A DNA stretch of 64,000 bases from an uncultured Pirellulaceae bacterium (GTDB taxonomy: Bacteria > Planctomycetota > Planctomycetia > Pirellulales > Pirellulaceae). Shown piece after piece: positions 27,096 to 36,192 of this stretch. Location of the stretch: assembly GCA_937981585.1 (NCBI GenBank), contig CALJOA010000064.1, positions 1 to 64,000 of the forward strand, read 5' to 3'. The position numbers and the translations under genes were made by a program. Under the pieces are notes generated by a model. The model was not told the DNA's origin. It ran no database searches and was given only the letters and a program-made list of their open reading frames with translations. How positions within the stretch are numbered: position 1 is the stretch's first letter; each line of letters starts with the position of its first letter.

Positions 27096-28106
27096 TTATT
27101 GAGCCGGTGCGGCCAGTTCAGCATCGGTTAAGACTCGATTGAAGATGCTTACATCATCAATCGTACCGGTAAAGAAGTTGTCATCACTGCTACTGCCAGT
27201 GTGAAGATTGGTTCTGCCGTTAGTGCCACCGATACCAATACCTCCACCGTGTTGCCAAAGTTGCGATCCAGGAGCCGAACCAAACAATGCTCCGTTGAGG
27301 TATCCACTAAGCGCATCCGGCTGAACCGTCGCGTCGCCATCCAAGACCAGCGAAACGGTGTTGTCGACGCCTGCAGAAATTGGAACGGAGATAAACTCGG
27401 GATCCCAGCCAGATTCACCATCGGGAATGTTCCAGCCGCCAATGTAAAGCATCCCGTCGTCGATGTAGATGACAAGCCCGCGTACTGTCGCGCCTTCTTC
27501 GTAGAGAACCTGCGTTGACGTCACATCGTCTGCATTGAATGTCAGCGTGATCGTACGCTCTTCGTGAATTCCAAGATTAATATCGTCAGAATTTGGTAGA
27601 TAGATCGCGTCGTCTCCATCAAACTCGACGACGCCATCGGTGAAGTTGGGATCACCAACGGCCACACCGCTGTTATCGGAACCAAAGGGCGATGTGTCGC
27701 TCGCGTCACCACCATCAAAGCTCAGACTCGTAACCAGTTCGTCTGGGGCAATCACAGTCGCTATTTCGTTAGTTGGCGGTCCATCAAACACAATGCAGTT
27801 ATCGGCGACACCTGGAGCATCGTCGGAATTGTCGCAGTGGTCGAGCGAGTCACCGTATGACATTCCGGCGACATGAGAGCTGTGTCCACGTAGACCATTG
27901 ACGGAATAGCATCCCTGCAAGTCCTGAACCGCTCCACCGACATCCGAAAGCTCACTAATGACTGCATCGCGTAATGCGGTCGAACTTGTAGCCAGCCCAA
28001 TCAAGACGACAGTTGCAACCAGAATCAGCTCAGTAGAAAGAGCCGTTCCGTAAGTGTCGCCTTGGAGACGCTTCAAGAAGCGAGATGTGAACTCAGAAAA
28101 CCGCAT
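27096..28106 (-). CDS. Pilin-like protein fused to a LamG-like lectin domain
   Basis: 336 residues. Residues 1-105 are clearly pilin-like: leader with DTYG (Gly20), then TALSTELILVATVVLIGLATS, ALRDAVISELSDVGGAVQDL, and a Cys-containing part with CYSVNGLRGHSS, DHCDNSDDA, ADNCIVFDGPP, matching pilin 1. Residues ~120-336 are a LamG/ConA-like jelly-roll: VVEFDGDDAIYLP, LVIYIDDGMLYIGG, SLVLDGD, GIGIGGTNGRTN, and the typical end GTIDDVSIFNRVLTDAEL. This modular organisation suggests a large minor pilin, probably at the tip, with carbohydrate- or protein-binding function. It is convergent with tadC (59 bases between stops). Domain calls are by pattern only. Confidence 0.8.
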   Translation of the reverse strand: MRFSEFTSRFLKRLQGDTYGTALSTELILVATVVLIGLATSSTALRDAVISELSDVGGAVQDLQGCYSVNGLRGHSSHVAGMSYGDSLDHCDNSDDAPGVADNCIVFDGPPTNEIATVIAPDELVTSLSFDGGDASDTSPFGSDNSGVAVGDPNFTDGVVEFDGDDAIYLPNSDDINLGIHEERTITLTFNADDVTSTQVLYEEGATVRGLVIYIDDGMLYIGGWNIPDGESGWDPEFISVPISAGVDNTVSLVLDGDATVQPDALSGYLNGALFGSAPGSQLWQHGGGIGIGGTNGRTNLHTGSSSDDNFFTGTIDDVSIFNRVLTDAELAAPAQ

Positions 28107-28429
28107 GTGTCACTGTCTGAAAAACACTAAAGGGATGTTCGAAATTCTAGGTTGCAGTTAAAGCGAACAAGCTTTTTTCTCAGCGTTTAAGAGTCTGGTT
28201 ATCAGGAAGTTACGGGTTGTCTCAGGCATTTCGAGGTACTTCAAATGGGCTTCCTGAGTTGACGCTTTGAACCTAGCGATTACTGACAGGGTGAGTGATT
28301 CACAACTGCCTGTTCAACTTATGCAAATCGTAGAAGCGCATATTTTTTGAATGTCAAATCACTTGCCGACCAAATTCCGATAAATAGAGAGTTGGAAGAT
28401 AGTTTCACAGAATAAGTGGAGTTGGCGGA
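28107..28429. other. Divergent intergenic region between two pilin-like genes
   Basis: 323 bases between the ATG of the LamG pilin (minus) and the ATG of the Gly-Asn-tail pilin (plus). No gene seen. Should contain both promoters, which would allow joint control. Confidence 0.45.
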
Positions 28430-28720
28430 ATGGATTCCCAAAATCGCTCTTTGTTGATGGCTTTTAAACGTTTCTGGTGCAACGACGAAGGCTTCGTAAT
28501 TACGATCGAATTGATTTTGATCGCAACGATTGTTGGTATCGGGTCAATCGTTGGGCTGACCACGCTGCGTGACGCGATCAACAGTGAAATGGCAGATATA
28601 GCCGACGCGATCCAGAACATGGATGGAGGCAACGGGAATGGGAATGGCAATGGTAACGGCAATAGTAACGCCAACAGTTGCATCACTTTTTCAACTCCGC
28701 CGGCCGATGAGGCGCAATAG
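28430..28720 (+). CDS. Pilin-like protein with Gly-Asn repeat tail
   Basis: 96 residues. Leader MDSQNRSLLMAFKRFWCNDEG, then FVITIELILIATIVGIGSIVG, then LRDAINSEMADIADAIQNM, then a short repetitive tail GGNGNGNGNGNGNSNANS and CITFSTPPADEAQ, where C-ITF matches the end of the other pilins (NCITF). Gly21 and Glu27 are six residues apart. The tail is encoded by a hexanucleotide GGNAAY repeat. It lacks the SYSFNG/GHS middle segment, so the repeat replaces it. Start ATG 28430; an internal ATG at residue 10 would also give a usual-size leader. Confidence 0.78.
   Translation: MDSQNRSLLMAFKRFWCNDEGFVITIELILIATIVGIGSIVGLTTLRDAINSEMADIADAIQNMDGGNGNGNGNGNGNSNANSCITFSTPPADEAQ
28627..28675 (+). repeat. 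Coding hexanucleotide repeat (Gly-Asn)
   Basis: GGx AAy units repeat about eight times in frame, with silent variation at third positions. It may be prone to length change by slippage, though the third-position differences suggest it is old. Confidence 0.65.
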
Positions 28721-28980
28721 ATTCTACGCGACGTGAATCGGGACGCGTGAGCATCTAAACAAAGCGACAACTCATGCTGCTGGTTGGTTTGAACCAAAAT
28801 TGGAAACCAAAATCAAAAAGTGGTGCCAAGCTTACGTCTATTGAAACTGCTTCAATTGAGACAGCAGGCTGGAATCGACGTTCGTCTATTCTTATGGAAG
28901 CGTTATACTTTTGAGAGCGAATCCACCAGATTTTTCGCGGTGATTTCTTTGGTGCGAGTATCTGCCATCACGGCTAGAAA

Positions 28981-29997
28981 ATGTTCGAACGTTCTTGGAA
29001 ATTACTGACGCGCACCTGCTCGATTTGGATCGACGTTAACGCGTCGCGGATGTCTGCAGCGCTGACGTACTTCACGATGCTCTCGCTGGCCCCCACGCTG
29101 ATGGTCGCGGTCGCAATCGCTGGATACATCTACAAAGAAGATTTGGTGAAAGCCGAAATCGTTCAGCGTTTATCCACGATCACAACCCCAGATATCGCCA
29201 ACTACGTGGCGGGTTTGATTGAAAACGCCGTTTCGCCGGGGTCGGGATTTGTTGCTGGTGCGATCAGTATCGCGGTTTTGTTGTTCGCTGCCTCGGGCGT
29301 GTTTACTCAGTTGTGCGATACGTTTGACGATATCTGGAATGTGTCGCTCGACGACAAAACGTTCCTCTATTCGATTCAAAAACGGCTGGTCGGTGTGGGA
29401 ATGGTGATCGTCGTGGGGTTGTTATTGATCGCGGCGTTGGTTCTCGATTCAGTGATCGCGTATCTCAATGAACTGGCCGGAGCGTATCCGCAACTCGTAA
29501 CGTGGTTGGGGCTGGCTGACCGAAGCCTTTCATTTCTGCTGATGCCGATCGTGTTTGCGATGCTGTTCTGGTTTCTGCCGTCGACGAAAATTCAATGGCG
29601 AGACATCTGGCCAGCGGCGGTGCTGACGGCGTGTCTGGTGGCGGCAAGTCGTTATCTGATTGGTTTTTATTTGAAGTTCTCAACCACCAGCGAGATCTAT
29701 GCTGCCTCGAGTACGTTGGTAGTGCTGTTGATCTGGGTTTACATGACTGGGCTGGTCGTCTTTTTCGGGGCCTCGTTCAGCCATGCTTGGGCGGAAGTCT
29801 ACGGTTCCAGGAGCGAGTTTGCCGAAGGCAATTCCAAAAACGATTCGTCAGGCGACGATGACTCTGGCAGTGGCCAAGATGGTGGCGGAGTTGCGGTGAA
29901 AACGAATGCCGGTTCTGCGAAAGAAGTTGCAACCAGGCCGACTGCCGCTCCGGCAGTTCTCAAGCCCGACCCACTGGTTCCGCAGAGACGGGTTTAG
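28981..29997 (+). CDS. YihY/BrkB-family inner-membrane protein
   Basis: 338 residues with six hydrophobic segments (roughly residues 25-50, 85-110, 140-165, 180-205, 215-235 and 245-270), the SAALTYFTMLSLAPTL stretch typical of the family near the first helix, and a hydrophilic C-terminal tail of about 65 residues rich in Ser, Gly, Asp and Ala. The family was once annotated as ribonuclease BN; that name is wrong and should not be used. Function unknown in general. Start ATG 28981. Not in an evident operon. The gap before it (28721-28980) shows nothing else. Confidence 0.88.
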   Translation: MFERSWKLLTRTCSIWIDVNASRMSAALTYFTMLSLAPTLMVAVAIAGYIYKEDLVKAEIVQRLSTITTPDIANYVAGLIENAVSPGSGFVAGAISIAVLLFAASGVFTQLCDTFDDIWNVSLDDKTFLYSIQKRLVGVGMVIVVGLLLIAALVLDSVIAYLNELAGAYPQLVTWLGLADRSLSFLLMPIVFAMLFWFLPSTKIQWRDIWPAAVLTACLVAASRYLIGFYLKFSTTSEIYAASSTLVVLLIWVYMTGLVVFFGASFSHAWAEVYGSRSEFAEGNSKNDSSGDDDSGSGQDGGGVAVKTNAGSAKEVATRPTAAPAVLKPDPLVPQRRV

Positions 29998-30184
29998 GCG
30001 AAGTAAATGGCCATGCCATTTCTTCGAGGCTTAGCGTCTCATAGGACTCATCACTGTGCTCCAAACTATGCCGTGGTGCTAAACCCGATTTCAAAATACA
30101 ATCTTGACTCACTTGCCGCCGATCGCGATGGGCGATCTCCAATGCGGCTTTTTCAGGCACAGGTTGAATCAGGTAACGAGGCAC

Positions 30185-31276
30185 ATGGAAGCCGGAATTG
30201 TCGGGCTGCCCAACGTGGGCAAGAGCACTTTGTTTAACGCGTTGACGCTTTCCAAAGCGGCCGCCAGCGAGAACTATCCGTTTTGCACGATCGAACCCAA
30301 CGAAGGGATCGTCAGTGTTCCGGACGATCGGCTGGAGCGGATCACAAACTACATCACTCCCCAAAAAGTCATTCCTGCGACGCTAAAGCTGGTTGACATC
30401 GCGGGGATCGTCAAAGGGGCCAGCGAAGGCGAAGGGCTCGGCAACAAGTTCCTTAGCCACATTCGTCAGGTTGATGCAATCCTTCAAGTCGTCCGATGTT
30501 TTGAAGACGAAGACGTGATTCATGTCAGCGGCGAGGTCAATCCGATTGATGATATTGAAATCATCGAGATGGAGTTGATGCTGGCCGACATCGAGACGCT
30601 ACAAAATGCGCTCGCCAAAGCCGAACGTACGGCACGGTCAGGCGACAAGGAAGCCATCGCAACCACCGTCGCGATCAAGAAGTGCCTAGAGCATCTCGAA
30701 ACCGAGGCGCCGCTTCGTAGTCTTTCGCTTAACGAACCCGAGCTCAAATCGATCAAGAGTTACGGTTTGTTGACCCACAAACCGATCATGTACGTCGCCA
30801 ATGTTTCCGAAGAAGATCTGGAAGGAAAGTCGCCACTTGTGGCCAAGGTTAAAGCGCACGCTGAGAAGGTAAACGCCGGTTTCGTAATCGTGTGCGCGAA
30901 GATCGAAGCCGAAATTGCCGAGCTGGACCCGGAGGACCGTCCGGAAATGCTGGAAGCCGTCGGGTTGAGCGAGCCGGCACTCAGCGTCCTAGCAAGAACG
31001 GCTTATGCGACTCTCGGTTTGGAAAGCTATTTCACGGCCGGCGAAAAAGAAGTGCGGGCTTGGACCATCAAAAAAGGCTTCACTGGCCCGCAAGCCGCCG
31101 GAGTGATTCACACCGATTTCGAACGAGGCTTTATTCGCGCCGAAGTCTACACGATTGACGACCTCGAGACTCACAAGACCGAAGCCGCCATTCGTCAGAA
31201 CGGAAAGTTGCGAGTCGAAGGAAAAAGCTATGTTGTTCAAGATGGCGATATTTGCCACTTCCTGTTCAACGTTTAA
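30185..31276 (+). CDS. ychF: Ribosome-associated P-loop NTPase YchF (OBG family)
   Basis: Redox-regulated ATPase/GTPase of the Obg superfamily that binds ribosomes. Seen: G1 GLPNVGKST (residues ~6-14), [10 protein letters not shown], the [10 protein letters not shown] switch II, NVSE in the G4 position in place of NKxD (a feature of YchF, which prefers ATP), a coiled-coil-like insertion (about 140-200), and a C-terminal TGS domain ending [17 protein letters not shown]. An upstream TTG at 30104 is in frame, but ATG 30185 starts at [14 protein letters not shown] and gives 363 residues, the length of E. coli YchF. GAGG is just upstream. Nothing recognisable lies between this gene and BrkB. Confidence 0.96.
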   Translation: MEAGIVGLPNVGKSTLFNALTLSKAAASENYPFCTIEPNEGIVSVPDDRLERITNYITPQKVIPATLKLVDIAGIVKGASEGEGLGNKFLSHIRQVDAILQVVRCFEDEDVIHVSGEVNPIDDIEIIEMELMLADIETLQNALAKAERTARSGDKEAIATTVAIKKCLEHLETEAPLRSLSLNEPELKSIKSYGLLTHKPIMYVANVSEEDLEGKSPLVAKVKAHAEKVNAGFVIVCAKIEAEIAELDPEDRPEMLEAVGLSEPALSVLARTAYATLGLESYFTAGEKEVRAWTIKKGFTGPQAAGVIHTDFERGFIRAEVYTIDDLETHKTEAAIRQNGKLRVEGKSYVVQDGDICHFLFNV

Positions 31277-31407
31277 CTCAACTGCGGACCTTGTATGGGG
31301 CGGCTGTGGTTGAGCGCAGTGAGCCCACAGTTGATAGACTCACATGACACAATGAACTCACATAGCAGAATGCTCTGGGGGCTCACTACGCTCGACCCCA
31401 GCCACCC

Positions 31408-31491
31408 AATCTCAAATCTCAAATCTCAAATCTCAAATCTCAATTCTCAATTCTCAATTCTCAATTCTCAATTCTCAATTCTCAATTCTCA
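31408..31491. repeat. 7-bp microsatellite (CTCAAAT/CTCAATT)
   Basis: About twelve head-to-tail 7-base units, about four of the AATCTCA type followed by about seven of the AATTCTC type. The change of one base half-way splits it in two blocks. It lies between ychF and the M28 peptidase gene. No gene found in 31277-31524. Length is likely to vary between strains. Confidence 0.95.
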
Positions 31492-31524
31492 TGACCCTTG
31501 AGTTTCCAAAACTCAAGTACCCGC

Positions 31525-33423
31525 CTACTTCTTCAGCTCCACGTTCAACGTGATCTCGTCATCGCCGCGTTTGAGTTTCATCTTAACCGTCTTGCCAGCG
31601 TCCCGGCGAAGCACTTTCACAAGATCTCGGCGTTTCTCCATTTTTTCGCCATCGACGTCCAGGATAATGTCGCCTTCGAGAAGCCCCGCCTTTTCGGCGA
31701 CCGAATCCTCTGACACGCCCTCGATTTTGACTCCGCCCTCTTCGTCGTCGAGCATAACGCCCAGCCTAAACGGCTTTGGTGTACCGAACGTTGGTTTGGT
31801 TTCGAGTTCAGCCAGCATATCGACCACACGCTCAGAGTAATCGATCACGCGTAGTGCACCTTCGCAATTGATTTCTTCGAAATCGTCTTCTGGAGTGTGA
31901 TAGACCGGATTGGTTCCGGTGTGAATAAACATATTGGGAACTTCACGTTCGTTGAACGGAAGATGGTCACTGCCGCCGAACGCCCGCGTGGGCTTGTTAA
32001 GATCGAACCCAAGCCCCTCGTTCGCGGCTTCGAAGATCGGATCGAGCTGCGGCGAGGTATTCCAGTTGTAAAGCGTCAGTTTGTTTTCACGCAGCCATCC
32101 AATCATGTCGAAGTTCATCATCGCGGCTGTGGATTCGAGCGGATAGATCGGGTTCTCACAGTAGTGAATTGCTCCCAATAACCCCATTTCTTCGGCAGTG
32201 AAGCAAACGAAGACCAGTCGTCGGCCAGGCTTTTTGTCGCGAGCGCTGAACCGACGAGCAAGCTCAATTACAGCAGCGGTTCCGGTGGCGTTGTCGTCTG
32301 CGCCGTTGTGTACCTCACGTCGACCGCCAGCCCGAGAACCGTAGGCTCCCATGCCAAGGTGATCGTAGTGGGCGCCGATAACGATTGTTTCATCGGCGTT
32401 GGGCCCTTCGCCCTCGATGATTCCGATGATGTTGTTGGTTTTGGTTTTCTTGACAGGGAAAGCCGATTTGAACTCGCAGGACCAATCTTTGATTGGTTGT
32501 GAAATAGGTTCGAGATTCGAGTCGATCAGTTTTTCGATCTCCGATACGGTGGAAAGTTCTTTTCCCAGTGGCGACGTCAGTGAAGAAGCTTTAAGCATTT
32601 TGTCGAAAACGTCGCGTTTGATTTGAGCGAACGGCAGTGAGTTGGAGCCGAAACGATCCGGGAGAATCAATCCGTCTTCACCTTCTTCGTCGAGTCGGGA
32701 TTGATCGTTGACCATGATGATGCCTGCCGCACCGGCACGACGGGCAGCTGAGACCTTTTGGCGACCAGTTGCGTGCCGAGAAGTGTCCTCGCCGTCAAAG
32801 ACGCTTTGTGGGTCTCCCGGTTGAGGTTCGTACCGAATCAGAACGACGACTTTGTCCTTTACATCAACGTTGGCATACTCATCAAAGTTGTGCTCTTCAG
32901 CGGAAATTCCATAACCGACGAATACCAGATCCGAGCTGAGGTCAAAGTTCTTCCGACCGACAAGCTGTTGAAAATCTTTACCGAGGTCAAGTTCGAGCTT
33001 AGTATCGTTGGGGCCTTTTAGAATCAAAGCCGTCGCATCTTTGTCAACCGATCGAGTTTGACCGACTTCGAGTTCTTGCAGGTAGGTACCGTTCTCCAAC
33101 GGTTGAAGGCCAGCCTTACGGTATTCTTCAACGATGTAGTCTTCGCAAAGCTGAATTCCTGGCGTTCCAGGTTGGCGACCGCCCATTTCGTCGGATGACA
33201 TGTACTCGATGTCATAAGTGACTTGCTTGAGCGCGGCTTGGTTGAGTTTGGGTTGAGCTTCTTGCTCGGTGGCTTGTTTAGCAGGCGGCTCGAGCACGGC
33301 ACTGTCTTGTCCGGTCGCAAGACCACAACTCTGTGCCAACGACAGTGCTAAAATTAAAATCAACCCGGAAACAAGATTTCGGGTTGGCAACAACTGCGCC
33401 GCAAAGAAATTCAAATGAGCCAC
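31525..33423 (-). CDS. Secreted M28-family aminopeptidase with PA and PDZ domains
   Basis: 632 residues. Signal peptide with a hydrophobic core (LVSGLILILALSLAQSCG) near residues 17-34; a Cys in it could be a lipobox. A PA domain (about 140-300) sits inside the M28 catalytic region; di-zinc ligand motifs GAHYDHLG, HNGADDNATGTAAV, FTAEEMGLLG, NFDMIGW and DHLPFNE are all present, so it is predicted active. A PDZ domain follows (LGVMLDDEEGGVKIEGV to LNVELKK). A longer frame begins at 33696, but the minus-strand GTG at 33423 has an AGGAG ribosome site and starts right before the signal peptide, so I prefer it. Extracytoplasmic peptide hydrolysis is the expected role. Confidence 0.87.
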   Translation of the reverse strand: MAHLNFFAAQLLPTRNLVSGLILILALSLAQSCGLATGQDSAVLEPPAKQATEQEAQPKLNQAALKQVTYDIEYMSSDEMGGRQPGTPGIQLCEDYIVEEYRKAGLQPLENGTYLQELEVGQTRSVDKDATALILKGPNDTKLELDLGKDFQQLVGRKNFDLSSDLVFVGYGISAEEHNFDEYANVDVKDKVVVLIRYEPQPGDPQSVFDGEDTSRHATGRQKVSAARRAGAAGIIMVNDQSRLDEEGEDGLILPDRFGSNSLPFAQIKRDVFDKMLKASSLTSPLGKELSTVSEIEKLIDSNLEPISQPIKDWSCEFKSAFPVKKTKTNNIIGIIEGEGPNADETIVIGAHYDHLGMGAYGSRAGGRREVHNGADDNATGTAAVIELARRFSARDKKPGRRLVFVCFTAEEMGLLGAIHYCENPIYPLESTAAMMNFDMIGWLRENKLTLYNWNTSPQLDPIFEAANEGLGFDLNKPTRAFGGSDHLPFNEREVPNMFIHTGTNPVYHTPEDDFEEINCEGALRVIDYSERVVDMLAELETKPTFGTPKPFRLGVMLDDEEGGVKIEGVSEDSVAEKAGLLEGDIILDVDGEKMEKRRDLVKVLRRDAGKTVKMKLKRGDDEITLNVELKK

Positions 33424-34216
33424 GCGTTTCTCCTCTACAGGACGCTGAATATAAGCGTCCTTGAAAATAAAATTAGATAAACTCAGGTCAACACTGCACG
33501 TAAATTTACGCTTTTTCAAACCGAATTGACACTGGTAAGGACGTCTTAGTTGTAACCCATACGCCAGCAACATGTTTCGGAATGATTTTAATTGAATATT
33601 TGGTATGAAAGTCAGGTGGAGTACCAGATAATCGCCGTGTTTTTTGCGCTTTGTGCTTATCAAATTGGCGAATCCGAACGCGTACCATACCCGCATGGGT
33701 AGCTCAATTCGAAGGTGTCCGGCTTACTGGGTGTGGATTGATGGTCGTTAGCGCCAGCGAAATCGCATTAGAACTTTCTTCGCCAAATTATGAGTAAGTT
33801 TTTGCTGAGCTCGGATTTTTAAGGGCTTTATTAGCCTGCTTTTGGTGATTGTGTTTGGTTTTGGTATCGCTTTGAAATATACAATTCGGATAAACCTACG
33901 GTAATTAATCTGTCGCTTGGCGGACTTAAAGTGCCAGGCGAGAGAAATAACTAACGGACGTGGAAAATTAGCTATCGAAATTCGACACCCAACTCATAGA
34001 TTGAGTTGGTTGTTCGCGATTGATGATAGGACTTTGAACGACAGAATTCCGCTGCATGCGACACGGATAGTCGCGACGCAATTGATCGCTTCACTGAGTC
34101 GTTGTTGAGACATTGCAGACACTGTCCAACGCTCATGTCGCTTGAGGAACAACAGAAATATTGCGATGATAAGAAAACGTGACTCGCCTCGTTCGGATGG
34201 AGCCGAAAGTAGTGGT
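33424..34216. other. Divergent gap between peptidase and E1 genes
   Basis: About 790 bases with no gene that I can support. Small frames exist (one of 63 codons on plus at 33917) but lack ribosome sites and recognisable content. It probably contains promoters in both directions. Confidence 0.4.
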
Positions 34217-36187
34217 ATGAAGCCCCAAGCACAAATGACTTACAATCGTCTCGATCTTTTGAAACTGATGTATCTCAGTCGAGAAGGTGATCGACGTGAA
34301 GGTGTGCTGCTTCGTCAATCCAAAGGCTGGTTTCAAGTTGCCGGAATGGGGCACGAGTCACTTGCGGCAATTCCATTGATGCTTGAGCGTGACGACTATC
34401 TGTTCCCCTATTACCGTGATCGGGCGATGGTTCTGGCTCGTGGAGTCACCAACGCCGAACTGGCAAGTGTGTATTTTGCCAAGCTCGGTTCTTCGAGCGG
34501 CGGACGACAGATGCCCGGGCACTACTCGGATCGCAATCGAAACATCTGGAGTGTGCCAACACCAACCGGCGCCAATACGCTGCCGGCGTGCGGAGTCGCA
34601 TGGGCGATGAAGCTTGGCGGAGAGCCCGGAGTCGTCGTCGCGACGCTCGGTGATGCTGCGTCTCGACAAGGCGAATTCTATGAGGCGATCTCGTTTGCGA
34701 TCGAACGTCAACTGCCAATCGTATTCGTAGTCGAAGACAACAACTACGGAATCAGCACTAATACCGAAAAGTTTAATCCGTTCAAGCTGGACGTCTTCAA
34801 CGAAAAGCACTTGTTGCAGATTGATGCCCGACATCCCGATCGCGTTTTTGAGGCGGTCGGGCCAGTGATTGAGAAAGCTCGAAATGGCGGCGGCCCGACT
34901 GTCGTGATCGCCGAACTGGATCGGCTTTGCTCTCACACCAGTTCCGATGACCACCGCGTTTATCGTCCGCATGACGAAATCGACGAGATGTATGACCGTG
35001 ATCCGATTCTCGTCTTGGCTCGTGAATTGATTGAGTCTGGCGAGTTGACCGAAGGAGAATGGGAGCTGGCGAAATTGGAGATCAACGAACAGGTTGATCG
35101 CGAATACATTGCCGCCGAATCAGAGCCCGACCCGACTCCAGACGATTTGATGACTCACTTGTTGGACATGCCACCGATCCCAGAGTCACCTCCGATCCAA
35201 GGCGGTAAAAAATGGCGAATCGTCGACGCGCTCAATCATGTGTTCAAGCACGGCCTCAACACTGATGAGTCATACTTCTTTTTCGGCGAAGATATTGAAG
35301 CACCCAAGGGTGGCGTGTTTGGATTGACGGCTGACCTTTCCGACGAGCACCCGACTCGCGTTTTCAATTCGCCACTGGCCGAAGCCACGATCGCAGGCGT
35401 CGGTATCGGAATGGCTTGCTACGGCAAACGGCCAGTATTCGAAATCCAGTTTATTGATTTCGTTGGCCCGGCGATGAACCAAATCACACAGAATCTCGCC
35501 ACGCTGCGATGGCGAACCAACGGCCAGTGGATCTGCCCGATGGTGATGTACGCTCCTTACGGCGCATATCTGCCAGGTGGATCGCTTTGGCATTCACAAG
35601 CCAATGAGTCGGTGTTTGCTCACTTTCCGGGTATTCGCGTGGTCGTTCCCAGCACGCCAGAGGATGCAACGGCGCTGATGTGGACGGCGATGCACTCCAA
35701 CGATCCGACTTTGTTTTTGATTCCGAAACACATGTTCCGCCAGCAGATGCAGGTCCCCGAAACCGTTCCGCCAGTGGGCTTTGGAGAAGCTCGTGTTCGG
35801 CGAGAGGGTGAAGACGTCACCGTCGTCGCGTGGGGCAACTGCATCGAGCAGGCCTTTGCGGCCGCCGATGCTTTGGTTGACGAGTGTTCGGTCGAGATTA
35901 TTGACCTCCGGTCGATTCAACCGTGGGACAAAGAAGCGATCCTCGATTCAGTTGAAAAGACCGGACGGTTGGTGATCGTTCAGGAAGATGGTCGGTCGTG
36001 CAGTGTCGGCCAGATGATCATCGCAGAGATCATGAGTGATATCGAGAGTTTCTGCTACTTCGTGAGTGCACCTCAGTTGGTTTCCAAGCCGGATGTTCAC
36101 ATCGGCTACAACCCAATTCTTGAGTACGCCGCATTACCAGATACCGATCAAGTGGTCGCGGCGATTCGACACACGATGGAGGATTGA
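34217..36187 (+). CDS. 2-oxoacid dehydrogenase E1 component, alpha-beta fusion
   Basis: Thiamine-diphosphate decarboxylase E1 for a pyruvate or branched-chain 2-oxoacid dehydrogenase complex. The first half is E1-alpha-like: MGHESL, then the TPP/Mg motif GDAASRQGEFYEA ... VVEDNNYGIST (about residues 145-180). From about residue 330 an E1-beta-like half follows (GEDIEAPKGGVFGLT, RVFNSPLAEATIAGVGIGMA, YGAYLPGGSLWHSQANE), joined by an acidic linker. 656 residues is what a fusion predicts; BCKDH-like enzymes are fused this way in several bacteria. ATG 34217 is chosen; ATG 34166 and TTG 34142 are in frame and possible, none with a strong ribosome site. The E2 gene starts immediately after. No E3 gene is in the window. 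Confidence 0.88.
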   Translation: MKPQAQMTYNRLDLLKLMYLSREGDRREGVLLRQSKGWFQVAGMGHESLAAIPLMLERDDYLFPYYRDRAMVLARGVTNAELASVYFAKLGSSSGGRQMPGHYSDRNRNIWSVPTPTGANTLPACGVAWAMKLGGEPGVVVATLGDAASRQGEFYEAISFAIERQLPIVFVVEDNNYGISTNTEKFNPFKLDVFNEKHLLQIDARHPDRVFEAVGPVIEKARNGGGPTVVIAELDRLCSHTSSDDHRVYRPHDEIDEMYDRDPILVLARELIESGELTEGEWELAKLEINEQVDREYIAAESEPDPTPDDLMTHLLDMPPIPESPPIQGGKKWRIVDALNHVFKHGLNTDESYFFFGEDIEAPKGGVFGLTADLSDEHPTRVFNSPLAEATIAGVGIGMACYGKRPVFEIQFIDFVGPAMNQITQNLATLRWRTNGQWICPMVMYAPYGAYLPGGSLWHSQANESVFAHFPGIRVVVPSTPEDATALMWTAMHSNDPTLFLIPKHMFRQQMQVPETVPPVGFGEARVRREGEDVTVVAWGNCIEQAFAAADALVDECSVEIIDLRSIQPWDKEAILDSVEKTGRLVIVQEDGRSCSVGQMIIAEIMSDIESFCYFVSAPQLVSKPDVHIGYNPILEYAALPDTDQVVAAIRHTMED

Positions 36188-36192
36188 TCGAA

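Noticed and set aside
28773-28915. Short plus-strand frame of about 46 codons before the BrkB gene
   Set aside because: Open by chance in an AT-richer gap, with no ribosome site or conserved motif.
28981-29997. Ribonuclease BN annotation for the YihY/BrkB gene
   Set aside because: Ribonuclease BN is a different enzyme; the YihY family is a membrane protein of unknown function.
31408-31491. Possible CRISPR array
   Set aside because: Units are 7 bases with no spacers, so it is a microsatellite.
33917-34108. 63-codon frame in the gap before the E1 gene
   Set aside because: No ribosome site and no coding character, in a region likely to contain promoters.
34217-36187. Frameshift or misassembly joining E1 alpha and beta
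   Set aside because: The frame is continuous with a plausible linker, and alpha-beta fusion E1 enzymes are known, so it is taken as a real fusion.
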